64,000 nt of DNA, taken from Ceratobasidium sp. AG-K (taxonomy: Eukaryota; Basidiomycota; Agaricomycetes; Cantharellales; Ceratobasidiaceae). Below the pieces are notes generated by a model, which was given only the letters and a program-made list of their open reading frames with translations, made no database searches and was not told the DNA's origin. Below, one piece after another: positions 44,946 through 57,611 of this stretch. The stretch lies in the NCBI GenBank assembly GCA_037039685.1, contig JAWNGF010000001.1, forward strand, positions 9,486,001 through 9,550,000. The letters are read 5' to 3'. The translations under genes and the position numbers were made by a program. Every line of letters begins with the position of its first letter. Position 1 is the stretch's first letter.

Positions 44946-47900
44946 ATGAAGATGTCAAAGTCAAAGTCAAAGTCCAAAGGATTTCGAGCCAGTGCCGCCC
45001 ACGCATGGAACAAAGCATTCGGCTCACCATCGCCATCAGCGCCTCCCTCGAGGCCTACTACTCCAGTCCCGCCTGCAGTTGTGTTATCACCTCCTGCGTC
45101 TGGACCGTCGAGTGCCGCTCTACAGGCGCCGGTCGCACTCTGCCCTATGCCGAAGCGGCCCATTTCAGCGCCGCCATCTCCTGTCCTCTCTATAGCTGCG
45201 CTTCCGCTCCCGGCGCCTGCATCACGGGCCCCGTCATTGCATATTCCGGCAGCTCTCGGCGAACCTCAGTCAGCTCCAAGTAGGAGTATCGCATGGAGTG
45301 GACTGAACATGGCCCTCCGTGCGCTACACACCAGCGCCGAGTTTTTCCCACCCCTCCAATCCGTAATCGGGGGTTTGCTATCGGGCTTTAATGCGCTTGA
45401 GGCGAGTGCACTCAGTATCGTACCTCGAAAAGCGTAAACTGACTATTGTTAATCTGGTATGCAGGAAGTCACCAAGAACCAAGAAGAGTGCGAGCCGTTG
45501 GTTCGCGAACTCAAGATTATGAGTGAAACACTTAGCCGACACTTGCCCGGGATGACGGCATCCACGATGATGGACTTCATCGTTGAACAAATACAGTGCG
45601 TCTCATATCCACATGAGATACAGGGCAGAGATTAATACGATCCCTGTTTAGATCAATCCAAAACCAAGTAGATGTCATCGCGAAGATCCAAGCGCGAGAC
45701 TCAATCGGACGCCTCATCCAAGCGGAGCAGGTTGGAGAAGCGCTTACGAAGTGCGACCAATATATCAAGGCCATTTCCCGACAGTTGCAGGTGATTGTGC
45801 TACTGGTGTACGAGCGCATATGTGCACATATCTGAATGCTTTTGTAGATTGACACGGATCTAAACGTACGAAGCAAGGAACAGGTAAGTAGCAGATTACT
45901 TCTAAAGTCAACTGAGATTCACGGGGTTCGGGCTTAACAGAATGATCGACTGGAAGGCATCAAGCCCGCAAAACTCGCCGCCTATGACTCTAGCTTATCC
46001 ACCGAAATAAATCGCAGAGCTTGCACCGAAAACACTCGCACCGGCGTGCTATCCGACCTTCATACTTGGCTAGACGATCCCAATTCCCCAAATGTGTGCT
46101 GGATGAATGGTATGGCTGGCACCGGCAAGACCACCATTGCATACACCTTTGCTCAGAGACTGGAGAGAAGAAAACTACTTGCCGTGAGCTTCTTTTGTAC
46201 TCGCACCACGGCCGAGTGTCGGGAAGTTGCTCGCATTATACCCACGATTGCATACCAGCTTGCTCGATTTTCAAACCAATTCCTGGCTAATCTCTGCAAT
46301 GTACTCAGGAATGACCCGGACCTTGTTTCCCGCACGATCCCTACACAGTTCGAACAGATGATAAAGCAACCGCTGCAACAAGTGAAAGACCAAATGCCGA
46401 GGGGACTCGTAATCATTGTCGACGCCCTAGACGAGTGTACGGCCAGCAATGGTGCAAAAGTATTTCTAGACATACTGCTTCGGGAGGCACACGATCTTCC
46501 GGTCAAGTTCTTCGTTACGAGTCGGCCTGAGCCAAGTATACAGACTGGTATCCAGGAACAGCCCGTGAGCTCACGCTCCATCTATGAACTGCATACAGTC
46601 AAACAATCAGACGTGCAAGCCGACATCGAGCTGTATCTACGCGAAGAGTTACCGTTGGTCGAGCGAACCCAAAATCCAGCGGTTGGCCACCATGTCTGGT
46701 ATATTATTCATATATGCGGCCACAGCAGTTCGATACATACAGGCTGGGGATCAGAAACAGCGCTTGAAGCTAATGTTATCAGTGGGATCAACCTCTGGAA
46801 GAAAACACGCCGAGATTGACGAACTATACGGGACCATCTTAGCTGCAGCATACGACACGAAAAGGTTAGAAGATGAAGAAGTGGAACGAATCAAACAGGT
46901 GCTCTGGACGGTTGTGTGCTCTCGCGAGCCGATCAGCATCAAGACTTTGGCGGCGGTATCAGGGATTGGTGACGAAGATAGTACATTCACTGCCCTCAGC
47001 CCCCTACAGTCCGTGCTCTGTGTGTCGGAGAATCGCGAGGTTGTGTCCATCCTACACGCATCATTTTCGGACTACCTATTCAGCCCCATCCGATCGGCGA
47101 GCTTCTTCTGTGACGCTGAACGACATGATGGATGCCTCGCGGGGCGATGCTTCGAGATCATGAAAAGCCAGCTGCGGTTCAACATCTGTGGGCTCGAGTC
47201 ATCCTATGTACCGGACGAGAAGGTGCTTGGTTTTGAGAGACGCGTAGCTCAGGCGATATCGCCAACCCTTGGATACGCTTGCCGCTACTGGGCCGACCAC
47301 CTGAACAAATCCCCTAAATTGGATGAACTGCATGAACAACTGGATAGATTTCTGTTGAAGCAACTGCTGTTTTGGACGGAAGTGATGAACCTGAAGCAAT
47401 GGATAGGACTAGCAGCACGTATGATGCTTATGGCAAAGCTATGGATTCAGGTAACCAAACGCGAGGCCGAATATGTGAGAGAGTCGATTAACTGACTTGA
47501 ATCCAGACTAGGTACTCATCCTCCAAGCTGCTGAGATTCACAGAGGACGCACGGAAGTTTGCTGTTGGTATTGCGGCAAATCCGATATCGAGTAGCACGC
47601 CGCACATATACGTATCGGGGCTGCCGTTCTGCCATCAATCAAGTCTGGTCTATATGAATCACTGCAAAAATATACAGGGTCTAATCGAACCAAAAGGCCC
47701 GGGGATAGAGAACAGGCGCGAGACTATAATCACGAGTTGGGATGTCAAGTCAAGCGCGTATTCGGTTGCATACCCCACTGATGGCATGCGAATTGCGGTT
47801 GGATGCAGGAACGGCGATGTCCTAATCAGGGATGCATATACTGGAGCTCTGAGCTGCAATCCTCTTCAGGGTCATACCGGAACCGTCTGGTCAGTTGCGT

Positions 47901-49662
47901 TCTCACCCGACGGCACACGCATCGTCTCTGGCTCTGACGACAAGACCATCCGGATGTGGAATGCTGAAGATGGGACTGCAATCGGTGCTCCTCTTCAGGG
48001 CCATACCCATTCCGTCATGTCAGTTGCGTTCTCACCCGACGGCACACGCATCGTCTCTGGCTCTTCAGACAACACCATCCGGATGTGGAATGCTGAAGAT
48101 GGGACTGCAATCGGTGCTCCTCTTCAGGGCCATACCGATTACGTCTGGTCAGTTGCGTTCTCACCCGACGGCACACGCATCGTCTCTGGCTCTGAAGACA
48201 ACACCATCCGGATGTGGAATGCTGAAGATGGGACTGCAATCGGTGCTCCTCTTCAGGGCCATACCGGTTACGTCACGTCAGTTGCGTTCTCACCCGACGG
48301 CACACGCATCGTCTCTGGCTCTTCCGACAAGACCATCCGGATGTGGAATGCTGAAGATGGGACTGCAATCGGTGCTCCTCTTCAGGGCCATACCCATTCC
48401 GTCATGTCAGTTGCGTTCTCACCCGACGGCACACGCATCGTCTCTGGCTCTGAAGACAACACCATCCGGATGTGGAATGCTGAAGATGGGACTGCAATCG
48501 GTGCTCCTCTTCAGGGCCATACCCATTACGTCATGTCAGTTGCGTTCTCACCCGACGGCACACGCATCGTCTCTGGCTCTGAAGACAACACCATCCGGAT
48601 GTGGAATGCTGAAGATGGGACTGCAATCGGTGCTCCTCTTCAGGGCCATACCCATTCCGTCATGTCAGTTGCGTTCTCACCCGACGGCACACGCATCGTC
48701 TCTGGCTCTGACGACAAGACCATCCGGATGTGGAATGCTGAAGATGGGACTGCAATCGGTGCTCCTCTTCAGGGCCATACCCATTCCGTCATGTCAGTTG
48801 CGTTCTCACCCGACGGCACACGCATCGTCTCTGGCTCTGACGACAAGACCATCCGGATGTGGAATGCTGAAGATGGGACTGCAATCGGTGCTCCTCTTCA
48901 GGGCCATACCGATTACGTCAGGTCGGTTGCGTTCTCACCCGACGGCACACGCATCGTCTCTGGCTCTGAAGACAACACCATCCGGATGTGGAATGCTGAA
49001 GATGGGACTGCAATCGGTGCTCCTCTTCAGGGCCATACCCATTACGTCACGTCAGTTGCGTTCTCACCCGACGGCACACGCATCGTCTCTGGCTCTTGGG
49101 ACAACACCATCCGGATGTGGAATGCTGAAGATGGGACTGCAATCGGTGCTCCTCTTCAGGGCCATACCGATTACGTCAGGTCAGTTGCGTTCTCACCCGA
49201 CGGCACACGCATCGTCTCTGGCTCTGACGACAAGACCATCCGGATGTGGAATGCTGAAGATGGGACTGCGATTGGTGCTCCTTCTCAGAGCCATACTGGC
49301 GCCGTCCAGTCGGTTGCGTACTCGCCTGACCGCACTCACGTGGTTTCTGCCTCTGGCCCGACCATCCGTACATCAAACGCTTGCGACGGCATTCCTCCTA
49401 TCGGTGCGCCTGCTAGCTCCCCTTTATTGGCCACGAACTTTATACTGAGTCTCCATGTTCAGGTCTGTGGTCCATCACTAAAGATGGCTGGGTAGTAGAC
49501 TCCTCATCTCGATTGATGTTCTGGATCCCGCCAGACCTTGTTGGTTACACCCCATTATCGCAGGATACATGGGTCGTTGGACCGAATGGAGTAATCCGCA
49601 TCGACTATACTAATGTCCTGCTTGGTGAAGACTGGGCCAAATGCTATCTCAAGCGTAGATAA
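44946..49662 (+). CDS. NACHT-WD40 (STAND/NLR-like) protein with 11 near-identical WD40 repeats, one frame break
   Basis: Exons 44946-45401, 45465-45595, 45652-45790, 45848-45883, 45941-47450, 47507-49403 and 49463-49662; about 1455 aa. A Ser/Pro-rich start and a helical N-terminal region lead to a NACHT domain with Walker A GMAGTGKTTIA and Walker B LVIIVDALDEC, followed by FFVTSRPEPSI. A winged-helix/linker region contains ILFIYAATAVRYIQAG and VSILHASFSDYL. The WD40 array follows (47870-49288) and the protein ends with the GWVVDSSSRLMFWIPPDL tail. Such proteins are fungal NLR analogues; HET-E/HET-D of Podospora control non-self recognition. The frame shifts by +1 at about 46650-46665, just before KIQRLATMSG, so the gene is either broken or mis-assembled by one base. 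Intron 45402-45464 uses a GC donor (GAG/GCGAGT). Confidence 0.85.
47870..49288 (+). repeat. WD40 tandem array: 11 units of 129 bp
   Basis: Eleven units of exactly 129 bp (43 codons), each reading GHT..V.SVAFSPDGTRIVSG followed by S.D.TIRMWNAEDGTAIG and APLQ. Units differ almost only at the two residues after GHT, the residue before SV, and the two residues flanking Asp in S-x-D-x-T. A degenerate twelfth unit follows at 49289. Such identity implies recent unequal crossing-over or conversion. Confidence 0.95.
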
Positions 49663-52600
49663 TCATCAGCTTCAGTTCCCGTGCTTCAATGTAACTGATG
49701 TGAAGTTAGCTGACGTACTATGAGAGAGTGATGTTTCTCCTGTTTTCCGCACTTCTTGGCTTTTACGTTTACTAAATCGAGTTGATGAACTTAAAAAAAC
49801 ACACAGATCTAACTTTCACAGCTTTGCAGAACATATACCGGCTACTCCGAAACGCGAGTTTGCCGCCAAATGGCGCGCCCTTTCAGCGATTACTCCTTTC
49901 CCTTGCGCTGCAGCTGCAGGGGCCGACTGGCTGAGACACAAACTCTCAGTTCTTGAGTTGCAGTTGCGCGAGTACCGTGACGAGTTCTGGATTTCCATTT
50001 CGATTACATTTTGGTTTGACTAACCATTTAATCACCTAGCCATACTCCCGACCTCTCCAATCTGTAATTCAGTCACCTCGTAAGCATATATCCTCCTTAC
50101 TCGGTACATTTATTATCTTCGATTTAATTCACATATCTATTCCCGGGTTTATTTTTTTCGTCCGCCACTGGCTCACAATAGGGTGATATATGTTACGCAG
50201 TACAACCCCAACTTACCGTCCACGCCCACTCTTTCATTCTGAACCTGGGACTGATGGGTACCAGCGCGCACGAAATTGAAGAAGACCTACCAAAGCGAGC
50301 AGGATGATTTGGACGGTGCACACTTACCGAGGCCCACTCTGCCCGAATCGCTACACTGATCTTCACATCCCTTCTTACAACTCGAGTCCAGATCCCAGTG
50401 CCGAGTCCATACGGCGACACGCATTTAAAAATCGAATAATCTCCTCTCGCCTGCCACTCAACTTTGTCAACGGGACAACCCAGCCAAAAAAAAGCATTCC
50501 GTCGCGTCCTCCTTGCAGGCCGTCCACCTGGGCCAGGTCATTGAGACGCGATCGAGCAAGTGTGCCCGCCGAGCCCAGACCTCTGCGAGTTTACGGCCCA
50601 GTACACCAGAACTGATTCCAGCAGCGAAATCATTTCGGCCACTTGGTGAACAAGGCGTCGCAAGTGCAAGTATCAAGGAGTTGATAGTTAGGTCGAGAAA
50701 GAGGGGACTGCAGGTTCAGTTCGAGCAAGTAACTGTTTCGATAGGAGCCAAATTTACGCTCTCTTAGTCATTTTCGCTGATTGCATCCAGGGGTACTGTC
50801 TATGGGCACGCGCGCTACAAACCCAACATCCACTTCTTGCAGCTGCATCCTCGATCCGCGATCTGGGGCGTCGACCTCCCTGTGAGGGCCGTGCTGCTAG
50901 GTTCGATGATGCAGCAGAGACACGATGGTTGACAACCGCGGGTGACTTGGTCATCACACGTGACCATCCACCCAAACACATCGCACAAACCTCGATCAAG
51001 GGCGTTTGATCGAGGCCTTATCCGCCACCTCGACGCTCGCCAGAGCCAGCACTCTGTTTGTTAGAATACGCGCTCACTCGTTCGCGTGGAACGCCGCCTC
51101 GCGTATTGCTCTGGCCGACTGACGCACGAAGAGACCACGACATGCCCCAGGACAGAATGGGCTTGGCTTCGCATTGCAAGGTGGGCGGAACCTTACCGTC
51201 TTGGACTAGTCATTAATATAGCACCGTACCAGGACGTGGTTAGAATTTCTGATTGGGACGTCGGCTGCACGGATCAGCACGATCATTTACATTTACCCCG
51301 TCTGGAGCCCCCGTGACGGCACATGATCCTCGGGCGTTGCAGTCGGCGTTGCTGATACCGCATTATCACCGTGTTGCGTTCAACTACATCGTACGAAACG
51401 AAGGATTTGGAGATATGAAACGCAACCACATGTCGTACTCACTCTCGGTGTTTCATTCGAAACGACCCATGTGAGTCGTATGTTGTTCTTTTCCGGTCAT
51501 TGCTCAGTTGAATTCGACGGTAACACCGAGATACATCCTGAACGACGCTCGAGAACTTCGCACATGTGGACGGAGCAACCGCTATTTGGATTCCATATCC
51601 GCACGAGCCACTCGACAAACGCCATGTGGAGCGCGATTTCAAAGGCGGTACGTGCTGGATACCGACTACTCGCCCTGTCTCTGATCTCAGCACAGCGGTC
51701 AATACGGCTACTAGGGGAATACCATAGGTAGATTATGGGGCGTTTAGGTCGAGGACGGACAGGACGAGGCGGACAAGGGGACGGTATTGCGAGGCAGATT
51801 GCTCTGTTGCTGGAATGATATATTTATGTACCACTAAATACTAATCTACCATCCATCCTGCTCTGCGAGCTCTAGTCCACTACGGACTTAACACCCCAAG
51901 TGGATTGGACCACGAGATCGCCTGGGCGTTTCCCTCGCTCCGACTGGCCCTGGTTTTTTATGGATAGAAATACGAGGGTGACTATTGAAGAGACGCGAGG
52001 AATCCCGGGTTTCCAACTCGAGTTGATGTGCAGGACACCTTGGCGCGCCGCGTTCGTACTCGAGGTGTCTATGAGCTTGTTGGGATGAACGCCGTTGAGG
52101 ACTCACCACCGACCGTTCGCTAGATCAAATCGCCACTGGCCTTGTACGCCGTTCGCATACCCAACACTGCTGATCGCCAGGGTGAACGAATGACCTAGGA
52201 CGTAATGAATAGTAATTGCATTTGCCCTCGTTTCGATCGTTCCCTGGCCCTCGACACTTTGACAGCTACCAGTGGGCTACAAACCTCTTACGCTCATCAC
52301 AGCTGGATTGAGCTTGGGGATCATACGCGCTATCCTCGGACATAACGAGTCGAAAGCATACCACCCAGTATCGGTAAGTCCGCGAGGAAGCCTTCGGATG
52401 CTACTATACACCTCCCTGCCAGAGTCGACCTTGGCGGTGGCGAACCGGGAGCAATCTTCACACAAGTCGAGGAATGCGCCGGCTGTGGAAAGTAGTCCAT
52501 GCCACCGACAATGGAAAAGAGAGTAAAACAGATGTGCTGCGAGTGCGACATGAGGTGGTCTTCATTTCATGCGACTTGATGATCACACGTGACCAGCCAT

Positions 52601-53639
52601 CTCGGCAACCCAGCGTCGATCAGCACAATTCGACCAAGGCTTGATTCACCGTCTCGATGGTCTACTGAGATTTCCTCTGAATGATCCGTCCGCTGGTTCT
52701 TCTCTCTAAAATCATGTCTGTGCGTGGACCAAGGCGCGTACCACCCGACCTCCAAAGAACCAGAGGAGCATCTTAGCGTATTGGAAGTCAACCATCATGC
52801 AGGTAATCAAGTTTCGGCAGCTCCAAACGCTTGCTAATTTGGTTCGATAGCAGACTTGTGAGCACAGAATCGACTGTGCGGACCACCACGAGCCGTCAGG
52901 GACCTTACTGTTCCCAGCAGATTTGGAAGTGGTCATCGAGACAGTCCAGCAGCCATTCCCAGTACGGCCTTGCCATCTATTCACACTCACGACGTCAAAT
53001 TAATCGAATTGATGCTGTGGTGTCAAGAACGGGCAGGTACTTGGGTTTAATGACGATTGTGAGTCGTGCGCGCATCCAATCTATAATATCAGGCCCTAAT
53101 CAATAGAAGAGGGCTAGGTTCTTCTAGATTTTATTCTGGCTAATGTCCTAATCCATATATTCGCATGAAATTTGAGCAGAGGCGCAGGCCGCTTCTATAT
53201 TCTCTGCCTATCCTATAGGGTGCTATATTTGGAAGCATCCCATAGTCTAGGTCCGTCCATGGGTAGCGCGACGGTTTGTGGACGCCAACCCATGTAGGAT
53301 GCCCGTACATCCGAACGGACGAACGATACAGCCACAGATACGCTAGGAGTCTTGTGCTCGCAGCTCGAGTCAAAACGTGAGTGTCGTCGGTATACCCCCT
53401 CGCCTGCGCAGTACTGCTTACAAACTGAAAAACATCCTAGAATTCACCGTTGATCGCTCCCGCTCGAGTTCCCTCCCCATTTACGATACAGAACTTTGGT
53501 CCCCTCCGCCAAACTCGCTGGTATACATACAATAATTGAGGCTCCAGTATAGACCTCGATAGACCCCATAGACATACCCCTGTTTCCTGGAGCGCTTAGA
53601 CCTTGGCGCTTCGCCCCTGCTCAGTCGGTTGGCAATGGC
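49663..53639. other. Gene graveyard: decayed sequence without an intact gene
   Basis: No intact gene could be built. It contains an aldehyde dehydrogenase relic (50193-50430) and related CACGTG-centred flanking motifs at about 50945-50970 and 52560-52585. Other open frames (51253-51731, 52277-52526, 52831-53106) are short and unrecognised. Confidence 0.45.
50193..50430 (-). pseudogene. Aldehyde dehydrogenase relic (C-terminal part)
   Basis: The minus-strand frame reads YGLGTGIWTRVVRRDVKISV, which matches YGLGAGIWTQDVGRAVRVSA of the intact ALDH gene at 54678-56841; further downstream a RMKEWAW stretch corresponds to GMKESGIG. The match is diverged, has stops and lacks the rest of the gene, although sequence to about 50620 may also derive from it. 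Confidence 0.6.
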
Positions 53640-54220
53640 ATACGGCCCCTCCTGGTTCTGGCAACATGCATCGTCTCCAGTTCCTACGACAACACCGTTC
53701 GCGTGTGGCGCGTTCGAGATGGGACTGCTGTGGGCGATCCGCTGAAGGGTCACAGGCGCCCTGTTCAGCCGGTGGCATGCTCTTCTGACGGTACATGCAT
53801 TGTCTCTGGCTCTTGGGACAGAACCATCCGCACGTGGAATGCCCAGCATGGGCTGTAATTAGCGCTCCTCCAGAGGCTTGTACCGATTCTGTTTACTCGG
53901 TTGCGGCCTCCACTGACAACAAGCGTACTGTCTCTGGTTGCGGCGATTACGAAACTCATACGATCGGTACCCGTAACAGCACACCAGTAGCCAACACGTC
54001 GCTGAGTTCTCCTATGAGGTCATGGGTTGTATATTGACTTGTTTCATTTTAGATACTTGGATGATTACTAAGGATGACTGGGCGACAGACTCCAGCTCTC
54101 ACTTGCACTTTTGGCTTTCATCCAACCTTGCTCGTTGCTTTCCGTTGTCACACAACCCTTGGGTCATCGGGTCTATCGGAGAAACAGAGTTGACTATCTT
54201 GGCTTCTTCCCTGTGATGAA
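53640..54220 (+). pseudogene. Decayed 3' end of a WD40 / NACHT-WD40 gene
   Basis: Readable pieces in order: YDNTVRVWRVRDGTAVGDPL, GHRRPVQPVACSSDGTCIVS, GSWDRTIRTWNAQHG and then a stop. After frame changes, the segment TKDDWATDSSSHLHFWLSSN follows, corresponding to TKDGWVVDSSSRLMFWIPPD at the end of the 44946-49662 gene. Several stops and frame changes make it a pseudogene fragment, likely derived from a relative of that gene. Confidence 0.75.
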
Positions 54221-54408
54221 TGGTACGAATGCAACTTTCTTTGACTGCGTTCCGCCCTTTTGTACCCCAGATAGAACTATGTGCTGATAACCATCCGAGG
54301 TATTCAATGAATGTGGCACGCCATTTAATCGCATTGTGGTGTTTCCCGAGCATAGCAGTCTCACTCCAAAGCTGGAATCTTTGAGTACCCCAAGCATGCG
54401 TTTAACGA

Positions 54409-54513
54409 TGGACACGCCTAGGGAAGCGTGACAGGAGAAGGAAAGTGGATTGGCTATGGATAATACACGGGGCCATATAGGTCCTCGGACCCTGACCCTG
54501 AACCCCTACTACA
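54409..54513 (-). repeat. Solo LTR of the same retrotransposon family (diverged)
   Basis: Exactly 105 bp. In reverse orientation it begins TGTAGTAGGGGTTCAGGGTC and ends AGGCGTGTCCA, aligning along its full length with the LTRs at 2634-2738 and 9487-9591, with many substitutions in the middle. The flanks ACGA (54405-54408) and CCGA (54514-54517) look like a decayed 4-bp target duplication. No internal element sequence is present, as expected after LTR-LTR recombination. Confidence 0.85.
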
Positions 54514-54677
54514 CCGATTGTCAATGATGAGTTGTTTCCGCGGCTGTTGCTTTTCGCATAACGGACCTTGAATATCAAGCCTAGAATAATGCATAGTCAT
54601 ATTTCTCATACTTTAAATCACACACATATCGACTAAATTTCTTAGATTGGTCTTGGTTCTATAAGCAAACCAATCCT

Positions 54678-56841
54678 TCAACCATATCGCCTCTCGTCAT
54701 TGGAATCCGCGAACCAGTCATCCCTTTGACGCATGCCTTCTATACTGGATGTGTTGACAATCGTCGATTTGCTTTGAGTGTCTACCGTCCAAGTCCGTTA
54801 GACCAACACACCCCGAACGAGCTGCTACTAACTTACAGCTCTCATACGCCTCCACACCGTTTTCCCTTCCAATTCCGCTCTCCTTCATCCCTCCCCTACA
54901 CCAAGTAAGCACACACCCAGAAAATAGTAGAACAGATTCACCAAGGCGAACTCGGGTCATTTCGATGATGCGCATTCACCCATACCAAACCTGCCTCGAT
55001 TGCCGCACTAACCCTCACAGCCCTCCCCACATCCTGCGTCCAGATCCCCGCACCTAGCCCGTATTTGCATGCATTCGCTAACCGAATCGCTTCCTTTTCT
55101 CCACTAAACTTGGTCAAGGCGACCACGGGACCAAATACCTCTTCTTGCCATAGCTCGTCTGTCGTTTGTACACCTTCGACTAGGGTAGGAGGGAAAAAGT
55201 TTCCGTTTTTGCGGGGGAACGAGTCAAGTGGGGATGGAGAGGTTAGGCGTTTCCCGCCGGTCAGGATGTGTGTGTGCGCCGGGAGTCGGGCGACGGCTTG
55301 TTCTGTTCGACTGAGCGAAGCCGGGGAGATGAGTGGTCCAATTGTCGACTTTGGGTTCATGGCTATTTCGGCCGTCGGTCAAGGCAAGCAGGTCGAATTT
55401 AGGGACTCACGATTGCCCATGCGCTCCTCGATACTTTTGGCTTTAGCGACCAAAGCACTCACGAACTGGTCGTATATGCGATCTTCCACAATCAATCTTG
55501 TCCCGCTGACGCATGTCTGACCCGAGGCGACAAAGCAGGCAAATGCCGCACCTTCATTGAGTTCGCAAATTGAAGCCAAATAAAATAATTTCCATCACCC
55601 ACCATTGACAGCAGTCGCGAGATCTGCATCGCCAAACACTACGATCGGTGCTTTGCCTCCAAGCTCCGCAGTATACGAAGCGAGGTTTTTACCCACAACC
55701 GAACCAATTGCACGACCGGCTGTGGTACCCGCCTAGTGAGATCTCCGATTAGCAGTTATTTTTAGATAAATCTAAGTAGTATATGCGCACCGTGACGTCG
55801 ACTTTCCGGAGAAGGGGGTGGGACACGATGGCTTGGCCAGTTTCCGGTCCTCCAGGGAGAATTTGCAAAGTTGATGGAGGTACTGGGAGTTGTTAGGTAC
55901 ATTCTGAACAGGTGTGATCGACTTACCTCCCGCCTCGACTGCGAGCTCTGCAAACTCCAGTACGGTTATAGGCGCCAACTATGATCCATGAGTATAGATA
56001 CCGATGGTCAACTGTGTCACATACCTCAGATGGCTTTACTATCTATCAGATTATTAGTTTTCGAAAACGCATATAATCTGGGCAATTGACTTACCACACT
56101 GTTCCCTGCTGCTAGAGCCGGAGCGATTTTCTTAACCGCAATCAACAATGGGTGATTGAAGGGCTAAGAAAAATTAGGGTAGAGTCTTACACTTGGATCA
56201 GGAATTTACCGTAATCTGCGCGACAACTCCCAGTGGCACTCTTGTTACATAGTTCAAGAGCGGACCATGTGTCGGCGCTACAAGTCCCGGCTGAGTTCTC
56301 ACTAACGCCGCAAAATAATCACTACCACCAAACACTTAGTCGACTTCAAGAAAACGAGAAATTACTCACATCCACTCGGGCAGCCTCGCCAACTGGACTT
56401 TCATTTCTCGAATCGTCCTGCCAGTCTGCAAACTTTCGACTTGAGCTAAATCGGGTACGCGAGCTTCGAGTAAGCGGGCTAGGCGAGTCAGAACTTTTGC
56501 ACGCTGTAGGACTGGGGCGTGAGACCAGGTTCCGGCTGTAAAGGCTTCTTGCGCTGCGGTTATAGCAGACTCGACGTCCGAGGGAGAGGCCGAGGTGACG
56601 TTGGTGAGAGCTTCATTGGTCGCTGGATTCAGAACCGGGATGCTAGACAGCTAGTTGATGAAATTAATAATTTCGAGTAGTAAATAAACGTACACTGCCC
56701 CGGTCCCTTCGATAAACTTTCCTCCGACGTGCGGTCCATATTGTGCCCGCTACAAACTCGTTGGTTAATCACTAACAGCCAAGACCTCGACTCACTACTC
56801 ACTATTAGAGACGCCGCTCTCCTGGCCGGGGTCGCGAACAT
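54678..56841 (-). CDS. Aldehyde dehydrogenase (NAD-dependent, ALDH superfamily), one frame break
   Basis: Thirteen exons: 56803-56841, 56696-56749, 56650-56370, 56210-56321, 56095-56163, 56025-56042, 55927-55978, 55791-55882, 55603-55733, 55411-55551, 54942-55362, 54837-54895 and 54678-54781; about 523 aa. Family motifs: PFNHPLLIAVKKIAPALAAG, NSVIVKPSE, LQILPGGPETGQA, the catalytic Glu in ELGGKAP, the catalytic Cys in SGQTCVSGTR, and EEVFGPVVALTKF. Exon 6 is 18 nt and encodes IVKPSE. Exon 9 has one base too many near 55680 (KNLA followed in the +1 frame by SYTAELGGK), which would abolish the product unless it is an assembly error. It is divergent from the ACMSD-like gene, the decarboxylase that would produce a semialdehyde substrate, so a 2-aminomuconate semialdehyde dehydrogenase role is a reasonable inference. 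Confidence 0.85.
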
Positions 56842-57611
56842 GTTGCTGCCAGAGTTAGGCTTGGTTGAGTAGTTGGAGCTTCATATCCTCTGACCGTGCT
56901 TGATCGGCTTGATCATGGCACGTGATCGCTACACACAACCCGGCGCTTTTGTTTGATGCTCGATACAGCGTCGAGACGGTTGAGTAGGGTACGGATACGT
57001 TAGCATTAATCGACCTCTCCTGAGGCGATGCTAGCCCGTGGTAGAATTCATATCGAGTCTGTCTCGTTTACTTTGCTAAAGTGATGCCTATTTTTTCCAT
57101 TTGGCTCTTAGGATGGCGATTATAGAGACCTGGGTACTCTCCAAGGGAGCCAACTAATACCCAGTTGCGGGAATGTTGGTTCTACATACTTGATCTTCTA
57201 TGGCTACCTTCGTGGTATACACCGGCCAGCAGAGATGGGGTTTCGAGAGCGGAGCAAACGTTTGGGCGGTACCGTATCGGAATTACGATACAAAGGCTAC
57301 CATTCTTGATTTCACTTGGTATGCTCAGCATGTCCAGTATGTTTATGCACCACAACGCACACATAATCATTCAATATTCCATTCAATGTTCACTTCTAAC
57401 ATCTATTGGCCAGATATATCGCCCCCAAAAGAAATTACGTTAATTTGGTGAAGCATGCTTATCATAAGCCGCCAGACCAGAATGTTAGTCGACCGCGGAA
57501 GATCGGCCATGCACGTGACCGACCAGCTCACATGCTTCAACGGGTCCTTGAACAAACTTATCATTATAAATTCGCTTGTATCTAGTGATGTAACTCGACC
57601 CCACCACCTTG
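56842..57611. other. Divergent intergenic region between ALDH and ACMSD-like genes
   Basis: Should contain both promoters. It includes GATCATGGCACGTGATCG at 56912-56929, a near-palindrome whose CACGTG-like core recurs at about 50955 and 52570. An open frame at 57200-57451 (plus) has no recognised domain. Confidence 0.45.

Noticed and set aside
47895..49448. 517-codon open frame in another frame of the WD40 array
   Set aside because: It is a by-product of the 129-bp (multiple of 3) repeats being open in a second frame; the WD40 frame carries the conserved domain.
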